From NCBI RefSeq assembly GCF_003626575.1, contig NZ_RBDY01000005.1:62001-126000 (forward strand): a DNA stretch of 64,000 nucleotides, given 5' to 3'. The notes under the pieces are model-generated. The model saw nothing but the letters and a program-made list of their open reading frames with translations. It was not told the DNA's origin and ran no database searches. The DNA comes from Streptomyces radicis (lineage in GTDB: Bacteria; Actinomycetota; Actinomycetes; Streptomycetales; Streptomycetaceae). Each line of letters opens with the position of its first letter. The first letter of the stretch is position 1. Made by a program: the position numbers and the translations under genes. Below are positions 52,304 to 60,531 of this stretch, piece by piece.

Positions 52304-53578
52304 GTGAGCGGACCAGCGGGCGCCACCCCCCATGCCAGCAGCAGGGCGGCCGTCCTCGATGTGATCCGTGCCGCCGGCACCATCAGCCGGGTCGGGATCG
52401 TCAAGGCGACCGGCTTCACCGGCGCCACCATCTCGACCGTGGTCAGGCGTCTCATCGACGACGGCCTCGTGGTGGAGACGGGGCGGGCGGAATCCACCGG
52501 CGGCAAGCGCCGGGTGCTGCTCCAGCTCAACCAGTCCTCCCGTTTCGCGGTCGGCGTGCATCTGGACCACGCGGGGCTCACCTACGTCCTCACCAACCTG
52601 GGAGGGTCGGTGGTCGCCCGGATGTCCCGCGCGGGTGTCGGCACCGACGATCCACCGGCCGTCGTGGACAGGATCACCACGGAGGTCGACGCGCTGATCG
52701 ACGGAGCCGGTATCGACCGAAGCAGGATACTGGGCCTCGGACTTGTGGCTCCGGGGCCCTTGAACCAGACCGGCGGCATGCCGCTCTACCCGCCCGCGAT
52801 GCGGCATTGGAAACACTTTCCCCTCCACAGCGAGCTGGCCGCGACCACGGGACTGCCCGTCGTCCTGGAGAACGACGCGACCGCCGCCGCGCTCGGCGAG
52901 CACTGGTCGGGCGACGTCGGCGGCACCGCCACGTTCGCCGCCGTCTACATGGGCACCGGCATCGGCGCGGGCCTGATGGTCAACGGGGTCACCTATCGCG
53001 GCTTCGGCGGGAACGCCGGGGAGATCGGCCACATCTGCCTCGACCTCGAGGGCCCCGACTGCTGGTGCGGGGCGCGCGGTTGCACCGAGCAGCTCGCGGG
53101 GCCTGGCGCGGTGGTGGCCGCGGCGCTCGCCGACCCCGAGCTGACGCGCTCGGCCGGGCTCTCCAGCGGGGGCGAGGCGCCGCGCAGGGTCGCGGACTTC
53201 GCGGCCGTCACGCGCGCCGCGCTGCGCGGCGACGCGGCGGCGCGCGCGCTGCTCGAGCGCTCCGCGCGCTGTCTCGCGGTGGCCGCGCGGACGCTGGCCA
53301 ATGTGATGGACCTGGAGCAGCTGGTGCTCACGGGGCCCAGCCTCGCCATCGCGGGCTCGATCTATCTGCCGGTGGTGCAGGACGAGTTGGACCGGGCGTT
53401 CTTCTCGCGGGCCACCCACTCCGTCACCGTCAGGCTCTCCCGCTCGGCCGCCACCGCCCCGGCGATCGGCGCCGCGGCGCTCGTCCTCCAGTCGGAGCTC
53501 GTTCCGCTGCGCGAGGGGCTCCGCCTCCCCGGGAACCTGGCGGACGCCGAGCCGTTGGGCCACCCCGCGGCGGGCTGA
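52304..53578 (+). CDS. ROK family transcriptional regulator
   Basis: 424 residues from the GTG at 52304, preferred because GGAGG lies five bases upstream; in-frame GTG 52265 and ATG 52268 lack such a site. N-terminal winged helix: 'VLDVIRAAGTISRVGIVKAT' and 'GATISTVVRRLIDDGLV'. The ROK sugar-kinase-like domain has 'VLENDATAAALGEHW', 'YMGTGIGAGLMVNG' and the zinc motif C-x-C-x4-C (CWCGARGC). A DNA-binding repressor/activator rather than a kinase. Divergent from the mannoside transporter operon, which it likely controls. Confidence 0.92.
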   Translation: MSGPAGATPHASSRAAVLDVIRAAGTISRVGIVKATGFTGATISTVVRRLIDDGLVVETGRAESTGGKRRVLLQLNQSSRFAVGVHLDHAGLTYVLTNLGGSVVARMSRAGVGTDDPPAVVDRITTEVDALIDGAGIDRSRILGLGLVAPGPLNQTGGMPLYPPAMRHWKHFPLHSELAATTGLPVVLENDATAAALGEHWSGDVGGTATFAAVYMGTGIGAGLMVNGVTYRGFGGNAGEIGHICLDLEGPDCWCGARGCTEQLAGPGAVVAAALADPELTRSAGLSSGGEAPRRVADFAAVTRAALRGDAAARALLERSARCLAVAARTLANVMDLEQLVLTGPSLAIAGSIYLPVVQDELDRAFFSRATHSVTVRLSRSAATAPAIGAAALVLQSELVPLREGLRLPGNLADAEPLGHPAAG

Positions 53579-53593
53579 CCCGGGGCCGACGGC

Positions 53594-53636
53594 GGGGCGG
53601 CGCGCGGCGGGGCGGGCGAGCCAGGCGCCGCCCCTT
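53594..53636 (+). terminator. Probable terminator after the ROK gene
   Basis: GGGGCGGCGC (53594-53603) is perfectly complementary to GCGCCGCCCC (53625-53634), with a 21-base loop, followed by TT. It starts 16 bp after the ROK stop. Confidence 0.45.
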
Positions 53637-53825
53637 CCACGCTGGCCAGGGCTGGGCCCGCGCTCCTACGCGGCGTCATAATCACCACCCCAACCTTCCC
53701 CGAAAGGGTTAATTCGCCCGGCCCCGCACATGATCGGCCGGGCCCGGGGGGACACACCGGTCGTCCAGGCGAATGGACCGTTGCACCGTTGCGGTGCGGC
53801 GGCCCACGACGATGGGAGCCTCGGG

Positions 53826-55031
53826 GTGGAACCCTCAGAGACCGTGTTCACCTGCCCGTTCGACTTCGCCGACGGGCTCGAGTTCGACCCGTTGCTCAGG
53901 CAACTGATGACGGAAGCGCCCATCGCCAGGATCCGGATGTCCTACGGCCAGGGCGAGGCGTGGCTGGTGACCCGCTTCGAGGACGTCAGGGTCGTGACCA
54001 GCGACCGCAGATTCAGCCGGGCCGCGGTGGCGGGGCGCGACTTCCCGCGGATGACCCCGGCGCCGATCGTGCAGGACGAATCGATCAACCTGCTCGACCC
54101 GCCCGAGAGTTCGCGGCTTCGCCGACTGGTGTCCCAGGCGTTCACCGCGCCGAAGGTCGACGCCATGCGCCCCGCGACCCAGCGCATCGTGGACGAGCTG
54201 ATCGACGGGATGGCCGAGCAGGGCCCGCCCGCCGACCTCGTCAAGCACCTGTCGAGCCAGCTGCCGCTGACCACCATCTGCGAGGTGCTCGAGATCCCCG
54301 ACGCGGACCGCCCCGAGCTGCGCGCGCGTGCCGTGGCGATGATGAACGTCGGCGCCACCACGCGCGAGGCGGCCGTGCGGGCCAAGGCCGAGCTGCGGGC
54401 GTACTTCGCCGACCTGACCGCGCGCCGCCGCGCGGAGCCCGGCGACGACCTGATCAGCTCCCTGGCGACCGCGCGGGACGGCGACGAGGTGCTCGGCACC
54501 GACGAGTTGACCGTGATGGCCATGGTGCTCCTGATGACGGGGCACGACACCAGCACGTACCAGCTGAGCAACATCACCTACACCCTGCTCACGCACCCCG
54601 AGCAGCGCGAGAAGCTGCGCGCCACGCCCGAGTTGCTGCCCAGGGCGCTCGAGGAGCTGCTGCGGTACATCCCGTTCCGCAAGGGAGTGGGCATCCCGCG
54701 CATCGCGACCGAGGACGTGGAGCTCGGCGGGGTCACGATCAGGAAGAACGACACGGTCCACGTGTCCTACCTGGCCGCCAACCGCGACCCGGCCCGCTTC
54801 GAGCACCCCGACGAGCTGGACCTCGACCGGCCCACGGCGCCGCACATGACGTTCGGCTGGGGGGCCCACCACTGCATCGGCGCGCCGCTCGCGCTGATGG
54901 AGCTGGAGCTGGCGATCGGCACGCTGCTGCGCCGCTTTCCCGGGCTCGCCCTCGCGGTCCCGGCCTCCGAGGTGCGCTGGAACGACGAGTCGATCTGGCG
55001 TTACCCGTATGAGCTCCCGGTCACGTGGTGA
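53826..55031 (+). CDS. Cytochrome P450, CYP158-like (flaviolin-coupling type)
   Basis: 401 residues from a GTG at 53826; upstream in-frame starts would add a non-P450 leader. I-helix 'LLMTGHDTSTY' around residues 235-245, E277-x2-R280 (EELLR), and the heme loop 'FGWGAHHCIGAPLA' with ligand Cys350. The gene directly precedes an RppA-type THN synthase. This matches the CYP158A/rppA pairing in Streptomyces coelicolor, where the P450 couples flaviolin into dimers and trimers. Product assignment is by this context. Electron-transfer partners are not encoded here. Confidence 0.88.
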   Translation: MEPSETVFTCPFDFADGLEFDPLLRQLMTEAPIARIRMSYGQGEAWLVTRFEDVRVVTSDRRFSRAAVAGRDFPRMTPAPIVQDESINLLDPPESSRLRRLVSQAFTAPKVDAMRPATQRIVDELIDGMAEQGPPADLVKHLSSQLPLTTICEVLEIPDADRPELRARAVAMMNVGATTREAAVRAKAELRAYFADLTARRRAEPGDDLISSLATARDGDEVLGTDELTVMAMVLLMTGHDTSTYQLSNITYTLLTHPEQREKLRATPELLPRALEELLRYIPFRKGVGIPRIATEDVELGGVTIRKNDTVHVSYLAANRDPARFEHPDELDLDRPTAPHMTFGWGAHHCIGAPLALMELELAIGTLLRRFPGLALAVPASEVRWNDESIWRYPYELPVTW

Positions 55032-55108
55032 CCGGGCCGTCCGACGACACAGCCATCGGTGCCACGGCGTCGTCGCCCTGACGACGCACGTGGCAAGGGG
55101 AGGGGATC

Positions 55109-56203
55109 ATGGCCATTCTCTGTAGACCGTCGATCGCGGTTCCCGAGTACGTGCTCACCATGGAGCACACTCTGGAGCTCGCACGCACGCTGCACGCCGA
55201 CCATCCGCAGCTCGGCCTCGCGCTGCGGCTGATCGAGAACACGGGGGTGAAGACCCGGCACATCGTCCAGCCCATCGAGGAGACGCTGCGCCACCCGGGC
55301 TTCGAGGCCCGCAACACCGTGTACGAGGAGGAGGCCAAGCGGCGCGTCCCGCCCGTGGTCTTCAGGGCGCTCGACAACGCCGGGCTCGGCGTGAACGACA
55401 TCGACCTGATCGTCTATGTGTCGTGCACGGGCTTCATGATGCCGTCGATGACGGCCTGGCTCATCAACACCCTGGGCTTTCGGACCGACACCAGGCAGCT
55501 GCCCATCGCCCAGCTCGGCTGCGCGGCCGGTGGCGCGGCGATCAACCGGGCCCACGACTTCTGCCTGGCCTACCCCGACTCCAACGCCCTCATCGTCGCG
55601 TGCGAGTTCTGCTCGCTGTGCTACCAGCCCACCGACATCGGCGTGGGCTCGCTGCTGTCCAACGGCCTCTTCGGGGACGGCGTGGCGGCGGCCGTGGTGC
55701 GGGGCCGGGGCGGCAGCGGCGTGCTGCTCGAGCGCAACGGCTCGCACCTGGTGCCCGACACCGAGGACTGGATCAGCTACGCGGTGCGCGGCACCGGATT
55801 CCACTTCCTGCTCGACAAGCGGGTGCCGACGACGATGAAGATGCTGGCGCCCGCGCTGTGGACGCTTGCCACCGCGCACGAGTGGGAGATCTCCGATCTT
55901 GACTTCCACATCGTGCACGCGGGCGGCCCCCGCATCCTGGACGACCTGTGCCACTTCCTCGAGGTGGACCCCGAGATGTTCCGCTTCAGCAGGGCCACCC
56001 TCACCGAGCGCGGGAACATCGCGAGTTGCGTCGTCTTCGACGCCCTGGACCGCCTCTTCGAGGAGGGGGGTGTCGAGAACGCCGCCCGGGGGCAGATCGC
56101 GGGCTTCGGGCCCGGCATCACCGCGGAGATCGCGCTGGGCCGATGGGTCGCCGCTGAGCGGGGCACCATCCCACCCCAGGCGCTGCGCGCGGCGGTCGTC
56201 TAG
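55109..56203 (+). CDS. rppA: 1,3,6,8-Tetrahydroxynaphthalene synthase (type III PKS)
   Basis: 364 residues. Thiolase-fold type III PKS with catalytic Cys138 (QLGCAAGG), His270 (HIVHAGGP) and Asn303 (ERGNIAS). These are the positions known for the Streptomyces coelicolor enzyme. It condenses five malonyl-CoA to THN, which oxidises to flaviolin and feeds melanin-like pigments. It lies 77 bp after the P450 gene and is probably co-transcribed. Its TAG overlaps the stop of the convergent Nudix gene (CTAG). Confidence 0.93.
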   Translation: MAILCRPSIAVPEYVLTMEHTLELARTLHADHPQLGLALRLIENTGVKTRHIVQPIEETLRHPGFEARNTVYEEEAKRRVPPVVFRALDNAGLGVNDIDLIVYVSCTGFMMPSMTAWLINTLGFRTDTRQLPIAQLGCAAGGAAINRAHDFCLAYPDSNALIVACEFCSLCYQPTDIGVGSLLSNGLFGDGVAAAVVRGRGGSGVLLERNGSHLVPDTEDWISYAVRGTGFHFLLDKRVPTTMKMLAPALWTLATAHEWEISDLDFHIVHAGGPRILDDLCHFLEVDPEMFRFSRATLTERGNIASCVVFDALDRLFEEGGVENAARGQIAGFGPGITAEIALGRWVAAERGTIPPQALRAAVV

Positions 56204-56712
56204 GACGCGGCGGCGAACCAGGCGGTCACGGCCGCGGTGTGCGTGGGGAACGCCAGCTCGTCCGGCTCGGTGAGGACAAGCCACTCGGTGGCCTCGTCGG
56301 TGGCGGCGGACGGCGGCAGGTCGGCGGGGTGCCGGGGCGGCAGCACGGCGAACACGTTGAGCGTCCGGTCGCCGTTCCGCACGTCGAACAGCGTGGCCCC
56401 TGCCGGGTCGGCGATCAGCCCCGTCTCCTCGCGCAGCTCCCGCACCACGGCCTGCTCCCAGGTCTCGCCCAGCTCCATGTAGCCGCCGGGCAGCGCCAGC
56501 TCGCCGCGGCAGGGCTCGATGTCGCGGCGCACCACGACCAGGCCCCTGACCCCGTCGCCCTCGACCGGGAGCAACGCGACGGCGACGGGCAGGGGGTTGG
56601 CCCAGTGGGTCTCCCCGCACCCCGGGCAGTCCCTCGGCCAGCCGACGCCGACGGCGTAGCCGGTCCCGCAGTAGGGGCAGTGGGTGACGGCACGGCCGTA
56701 TGTGTAGACCAT
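56200..56712 (-). CDS. Nudix hydrolase with N-terminal zinc ribbon
   Basis: 170 residues. Zinc ribbon 'HCPYCGTGYAVGVGWPRDCPGCG' (two C-x2-C) resembles NudC-type NADH pyrophosphatases. The Nudix box is GGYMELGETWEQAVVRELRE followed by ETG. Hydrolyses a nucleoside diphosphate derivative of unknown identity. Convergent with rppA, sharing four bases. Confidence 0.88.
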   Translation of the reverse strand: MVYTYGRAVTHCPYCGTGYAVGVGWPRDCPGCGETHWANPLPVAVALLPVEGDGVRGLVVVRRDIEPCRGELALPGGYMELGETWEQAVVRELREETGLIADPAGATLFDVRNGDRTLNVFAVLPPRHPADLPPSAATDEATEWLVLTEPDELAFPTHTAAVTAWFAAAS

Positions 56713-56745
56713 TCGTGCATCCTAGGGCTCTCACCTGTGCTGTCG

Positions 56746-57849
56746 TTACATCGACAAAGGAACGCGGGTGGGGGCGGTGGCCTCGGCGTCGAGCAGGGCG
56801 ATGATCTCGTTGACGGCGGCGCGGCCCGCCCGGTTGGCGCCGACGGTGCTCGCCGAAGGTCCGTAACCGACCAGGTGGACGCGGGGGTCCCGCACCGCAC
56901 GCGTTCCCTCGACGCGGATGCCGCCACCCGGCTCGCGGAGCCTCAGCGGGGCCAGGTGGTCGATCGCGGCGCGGAAGCCCGTGGCCCACAGGACGGTGTC
57001 CAGGGCGACGGTGGTGCCGTCCGGCCACGCGGCGCCGCCGGGGGTGAGGCGCTCGATCATGGGCCGCCGGCGCAGCACGCCGCTCGCCAGGCCCGCGCGG
57101 ACGGCCTCGGACATCGGCAGCCCGGTCACCGAGACGACGCTCCGCGGCGGCAGCCCCTGGGTGACCCTGGCCTCGACCAGGGCGACGGCCTCGCGGCCCG
57201 CGTTCTCCCCGAAGGTCTCCCTGAAGACGGGCGGGCGGCGGGTCACCCAGGTCGTCTCCGCGGCGACGCCGTCGAGCTCGAGCACGTGCGAGACGGCCGA
57301 TGTGCCGCCGCCGACGACCAGCACGCGCTCCCCGGCGAACGCGTCGGGGCCCGGGTAGCCCGCGGTGTGCAGCTGCCGCCCGCCGAAGGTGGCCCGGCCC
57401 TGGACATGCGGCCAGAACGGGCGGTCCCAGGTGCCGGTGGCGTTGATCAGCGCCCGCGCGGTCCACTCCCCCACCGACGAGACGACGGTGAGCCGCCCGT
57501 CGCCCGCCTCGCGCACCGCGGTGACGTCCACGGGGCGGAGCACGGACAGCTCGAACGCGCGCTCGTAGTCGGCGAAGTACGCGCCGATCACCTCGGACGA
57601 GGGGCGCGCGGGGTCGGCCCCTGTCAGCTCCATGCCGGGCAGGGCGTGCATGCCGTGGACGCGGCCGTAGGTCAGGGTCGGCCAGCGGAACTGCCAGGCG
57701 CCGCCGGGGTCTGGGGCGTGGTCAAGGACCACGAAGTCGCGCCCCGGGGCCAGCCCACGGCGGCGCAGATGGTAGGCGGCCGACAGGCCCGCCTGCCCGC
57801 CGCCGACGACCACGACCTCGACCTCGGTCCCGACCTCCGCTGCGTTCAT
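56746..57849 (-). CDS. FAD/NAD(P)-dependent flavoprotein monooxygenase-like protein
   Basis: 367 residues from the ATG at 57849; an ATG at 57864 would add five residues. Two dinucleotide motifs: FAD site 'VVVVGGGQAGLSAAYHLRRRG' near the N-terminus and NADPH site 'VLVVGGGTSAVSHVLEL' in the middle. Also 'DTVLWATGFRAAIDHLAPLR' and 'VHLVGYGPSASTVGANRAGR', typical of the YUCCA/CzcO-like single-component group. Possible substrates include amines, thiols or aromatic ketones. Co-directional with, but not tightly linked to, the Nudix gene. Confidence 0.85.
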   Translation of the reverse strand: MNAAEVGTEVEVVVVGGGQAGLSAAYHLRRRGLAPGRDFVVLDHAPDPGGAWQFRWPTLTYGRVHGMHALPGMELTGADPARPSSEVIGAYFADYERAFELSVLRPVDVTAVREAGDGRLTVVSSVGEWTARALINATGTWDRPFWPHVQGRATFGGRQLHTAGYPGPDAFAGERVLVVGGGTSAVSHVLELDGVAAETTWVTRRPPVFRETFGENAGREAVALVEARVTQGLPPRSVVSVTGLPMSEAVRAGLASGVLRRRPMIERLTPGGAAWPDGTTVALDTVLWATGFRAAIDHLAPLRLREPGGGIRVEGTRAVRDPRVHLVGYGPSASTVGANRAGRAAVNEIIALLDAEATAPTRVPLSM

Positions 57850-57936
57850 ACAAGCGTCAACCATCGAGCGGCCGCCGCGCTTCCCGGCGCCGCTTCCCCG
57901 CTCCGCTTTTCGGCCGCCGGGTGTTCACTGGAGCGC

Positions 57937-58365
57937 GTGGACTGCCTCTTCTGTTCGATCATCGACGGCGAGACGCCCGCGCACCGGGTCTTCGACGACG
58001 GCGCGGTGGTGGCGTTCCTCGACATACGGCCGCTCTTCCCCGGCCATCTGCTCGCGGTGCCACGGCGGCACGTGGAGACGCTGACCGACCTGCCCGAGCC
58101 CGACGTCGGCCCGTACTACACGCGGGTGCGGCTGCTGACCGCGGCGGTGGAGCGCGCGATGGGCGCGGACGGCTCGTTCGTCGCCGCGAACAACCGGGTG
58201 AGCCAGTCCGTCCCGCACTTCCACACGCACATCGTGCCGCGCCGCAGGAAGGACGGGCTGCGCGGCTTCTTCTGGCCGCGCACGAAGTACGCCGACGACG
58301 CGGAGGCCGCGGCGGTGGCCGAGCGCGTGCGGGCGGCGGTCAGCGCGGAGGGCGGCGGGCGCTGA
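57937..58365 (+). CDS. HIT family nucleotide hydrolase/transferase
   Basis: 142 residues from a GTG at 57937. Begins 'DCLFCSIIDGETPAHRVFDD' (zinc-type HIT start) and contains the histidine triad HFHTHIVPR. Likely acts on nucleotide phosphoramidates or dinucleoside polyphosphates. The 3' end overlaps the convergent DNA ligase gene by 26 bp. Confidence 0.9.
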   Translation: MDCLFCSIIDGETPAHRVFDDGAVVAFLDIRPLFPGHLLAVPRRHVETLTDLPEPDVGPYYTRVRLLTAAVERAMGADGSFVAANNRVSQSVPHFHTHIVPRRRKDGLRGFFWPRTKYADDAEAAAVAERVRAAVSAEGGGR

Positions 58366-59416
58366 GCACCTCGGCCAGGTCGAACGAGACGGGCTCGTCG
58401 AGCTGCGCATAGGTGCAGCTGCCCGGCTCGCGGTCCGGGCGCCAGCGGCGGAAGCGCGCGGTGTGCCTGAAGCGGTCGCCCTGCATGTGGTCATAGGCGA
58501 CCTCGCACACCCGCTCGGGCCGCAGCGGCACCCAGGAGAGGTTCTTGCCGCCGCTCCACCGGCTGGGCGCGCCCGGCATGCGGCTCTCCTCGTGGGCCCG
58601 CTCGTCGCCCCACGCGGCCCACGGGTGGCCCTCGGCGGACTCCATGCGCAGCGGCGCGAGCTCGGCCATCAGCTCCTCGCGGCGGCGCATGGTGAACGAC
58701 GCGGAGACGCCGACGTGTTGAAGGCGCCCGCCGTCGTCGTAGAGGCCGAGCAGCAGCGAGCCGACGACGGGCCCCGAGGTGTGCTCGCGCAGCCCCGCGA
58801 CGACGCAGTCGGCCGTGCGCTCGTGCTTGACCTTGACCATGGCCCGCTCGCCCGGGCGGTAGGTGAGGTCGGGCGGCTTGCCGATCACGCCGTCGAGCCC
58901 GGCGCCCTCGTACTGCTCGTACCAGCGCCTCGCCAGGTCGGGGTCGCGCGTGGCGGGGGTGACGAAGACGGGCGCGCGGGTGTCGCGCAGGGCGGCGGCC
59001 AGGGCGGTGCGGCGCTCGTGGAGCGGGGCGTCGAGCAGCGCGTCGTCGCCGAGGGCGAGCACGTCGAACGCGACGAACGTGGCGGGTGAGCGCTCGGCCA
59101 GCATCCGCACCCGGGACTCGGCGGGGTGGACGCGTTCGAGCAGGGCGTCGAAGTCGAGCCGGTCGCCGGTGACGATCACGATCTCGCCGTCCATGACGCA
59201 GCGCGGCGGCAGCAGCGCGCGGAAGGCGTCGACCAGCTCGGGGAAGTACCGGGTGAGGGGCTTGGTGGTGCGGCTGTGGACCTCGATCTCGTCGCCGTCG
59301 CGGAAGACGATCGCGCGGAAGCCGTCCCACTTGGCCTCGTAGTGCAGCCCGTCGGGGATGCGGGCGACGGGCTTGGCCAGCATGGGCTTGACGGGCGGCA
59401 TCACCGGGAGGTCCAT
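58340..59416 (-). CDS. ATP-dependent DNA ligase (LigC/LigD-ligase type)
   Basis: 358 residues from 59416; the ATG at 59401 is an alternative. Adenylation motif I 'HYEAKWDGFRAIVFRDGD' with nucleophilic Lys, motif III 'TFVAFDVLAL', motif IV 'DGVIGKPPD', motif V 'RAMVKVKHERTADCVVAG'. C-terminal OB-fold with 'VCEVAYDHMQGDRFRHTARF'. Same type as the ligase of bacterial NHEJ. The divergent neighbour at 59494 is a LigD polymerase domain, so the pair may be a split LigD, though no Ku gene is in the window. Confidence 0.92.
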   Translation of the reverse strand: MDLPVMPPVKPMLAKPVARIPDGLHYEAKWDGFRAIVFRDGDEIEVHSRTTKPLTRYFPELVDAFRALLPPRCVMDGEIVIVTGDRLDFDALLERVHPAESRVRMLAERSPATFVAFDVLALGDDALLDAPLHERRTALAAALRDTRAPVFVTPATRDPDLARRWYEQYEGAGLDGVIGKPPDLTYRPGERAMVKVKHERTADCVVAGLREHTSGPVVGSLLLGLYDDGGRLQHVGVSASFTMRRREELMAELAPLRMESAEGHPWAAWGDERAHEESRMPGAPSRWSGGKNLSWVPLRPERVCEVAYDHMQGDRFRHTARFRRWRPDREPGSCTYAQLDEPVSFDLAEVLSARRPPR

Positions 59417-59493
59417 GACGGGGATTCTGCTGGCCGCCCCCGGGTGCCGCCCGCCGACGGGCGCGTTCGAGTGCCCCGGCCTACGGTGGCGAC

Positions 59494-60531
59494 ATGGCGA
59501 ACGCCCTCGAGCTGACCGTCGGTGAGCACACGGTCAGGCTGAGCAATCCCGACCGGGTGTACTTCCCCGAGCGCGGCTTCACCAAGCTCGACCTCGCGCG
59601 GTACTACATCGCGGTCGGGGACGGCATCGTGCGGGCCCTGAAGGACCGGCCGACCACGTTGGAGCGCTACCCGGAGGGCGTCGGGGGCGAGTCGTTCTTC
59701 CAGAAGCGCGCGCCCAAGCACCTGCCCGACTGGATCCCGACCGGGCGGATCTCGTTCCCGAGCGGTCGCCACGCGGACGAGATCTGTCCGAACGAGACGG
59801 CCGCGGTCGTCTGGGCGGCCAACCTCGGCTGTCTGACGTTCCACCCCTGGCCGGTGCGGCGCGCGGACACCGAGCACCCCGACGAGCTGCGGATCGACCT
59901 CGACCCGCAGCCTGGCACCGGGTACGCGGACGCGGTGCGGGCGGCGGGCGAGCTGCGGCCGCTGCTCGATGAGCTGGGCCTTGTGGGCTGGCCGAAGACC
60001 TCGGGCGGGCGCGGGCTGCACGTCTTCGTGCCGATCGTGCCGGAGTGGACGTTCCCGCAGGTGCGGCGCGCGGCCATCGCCATCGCGCGGGAGCTCGAGC
60101 GGCGCGCGCCCGAGCGGATCACCACCGCGTGGTGGAAGGAGGAGCGCGGCGAGCGGATCTTCGTCGACTACAACCAGACCGCCCGCGACCGGACGATCGC
60201 GAGCGCCTACTCCGTGCGCCCCCGCCCGCTGGCCCCGGTGTCGGCGCCGCTGCGGTGGGACGAGGTGCCCGAGGCGGTGCCCGAGGACTTCGACCTGGCG
60301 TCGATGCCCGCGCGGTTCACGGCGGTGGGCGACGTGCACGCCGCGATGGCCGAGCGCCCTTGCCGCCTCGACGCCGCGCTCGAGCTGGCCGACCGCGACG
60401 AGCGGGAGCACGGCCTGGGCGATCTGCCCTACCCGCCCGACCACCCGAAGGTCGAGGGCGAGCCCCCGCGCGTGCAGCCGAGCCGCGCCAAGGGCGCGGG
60501 CCGGGTCAGACGGGGAGGGTCGTCAGGCTGA
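59494..60531 (+). CDS. LigD-type polymerase (primase) domain protein, second copy
   Basis: 345 residues. 'LSNPDRVYFPERGFTKLDLARYY', 'YPEGVGGESFFQKRAPKHLPDW', metal-binding Asp pair in 'LRIDLDPQPG', and 'KTSGGRGLHVFVPI'. Close in plan to the copy at 36176 but longer, with a C-terminal Arg/Pro-rich tail. Divergent from an ATP-dependent DNA ligase with 77 bp between starts. Overlaps the convergent rho-like gene by 26 bp. Confidence 0.92.
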   Translation: MANALELTVGEHTVRLSNPDRVYFPERGFTKLDLARYYIAVGDGIVRALKDRPTTLERYPEGVGGESFFQKRAPKHLPDWIPTGRISFPSGRHADEICPNETAAVVWAANLGCLTFHPWPVRRADTEHPDELRIDLDPQPGTGYADAVRAAGELRPLLDELGLVGWPKTSGGRGLHVFVPIVPEWTFPQVRRAAIAIARELERRAPERITTAWWKEERGERIFVDYNQTARDRTIASAYSVRPRPLAPVSAPLRWDEVPEAVPEDFDLASMPARFTAVGDVHAAMAERPCRLDAALELADRDEREHGLGDLPYPPDHPKVEGEPPRVQPSRAKGAGRVRRGGSSG

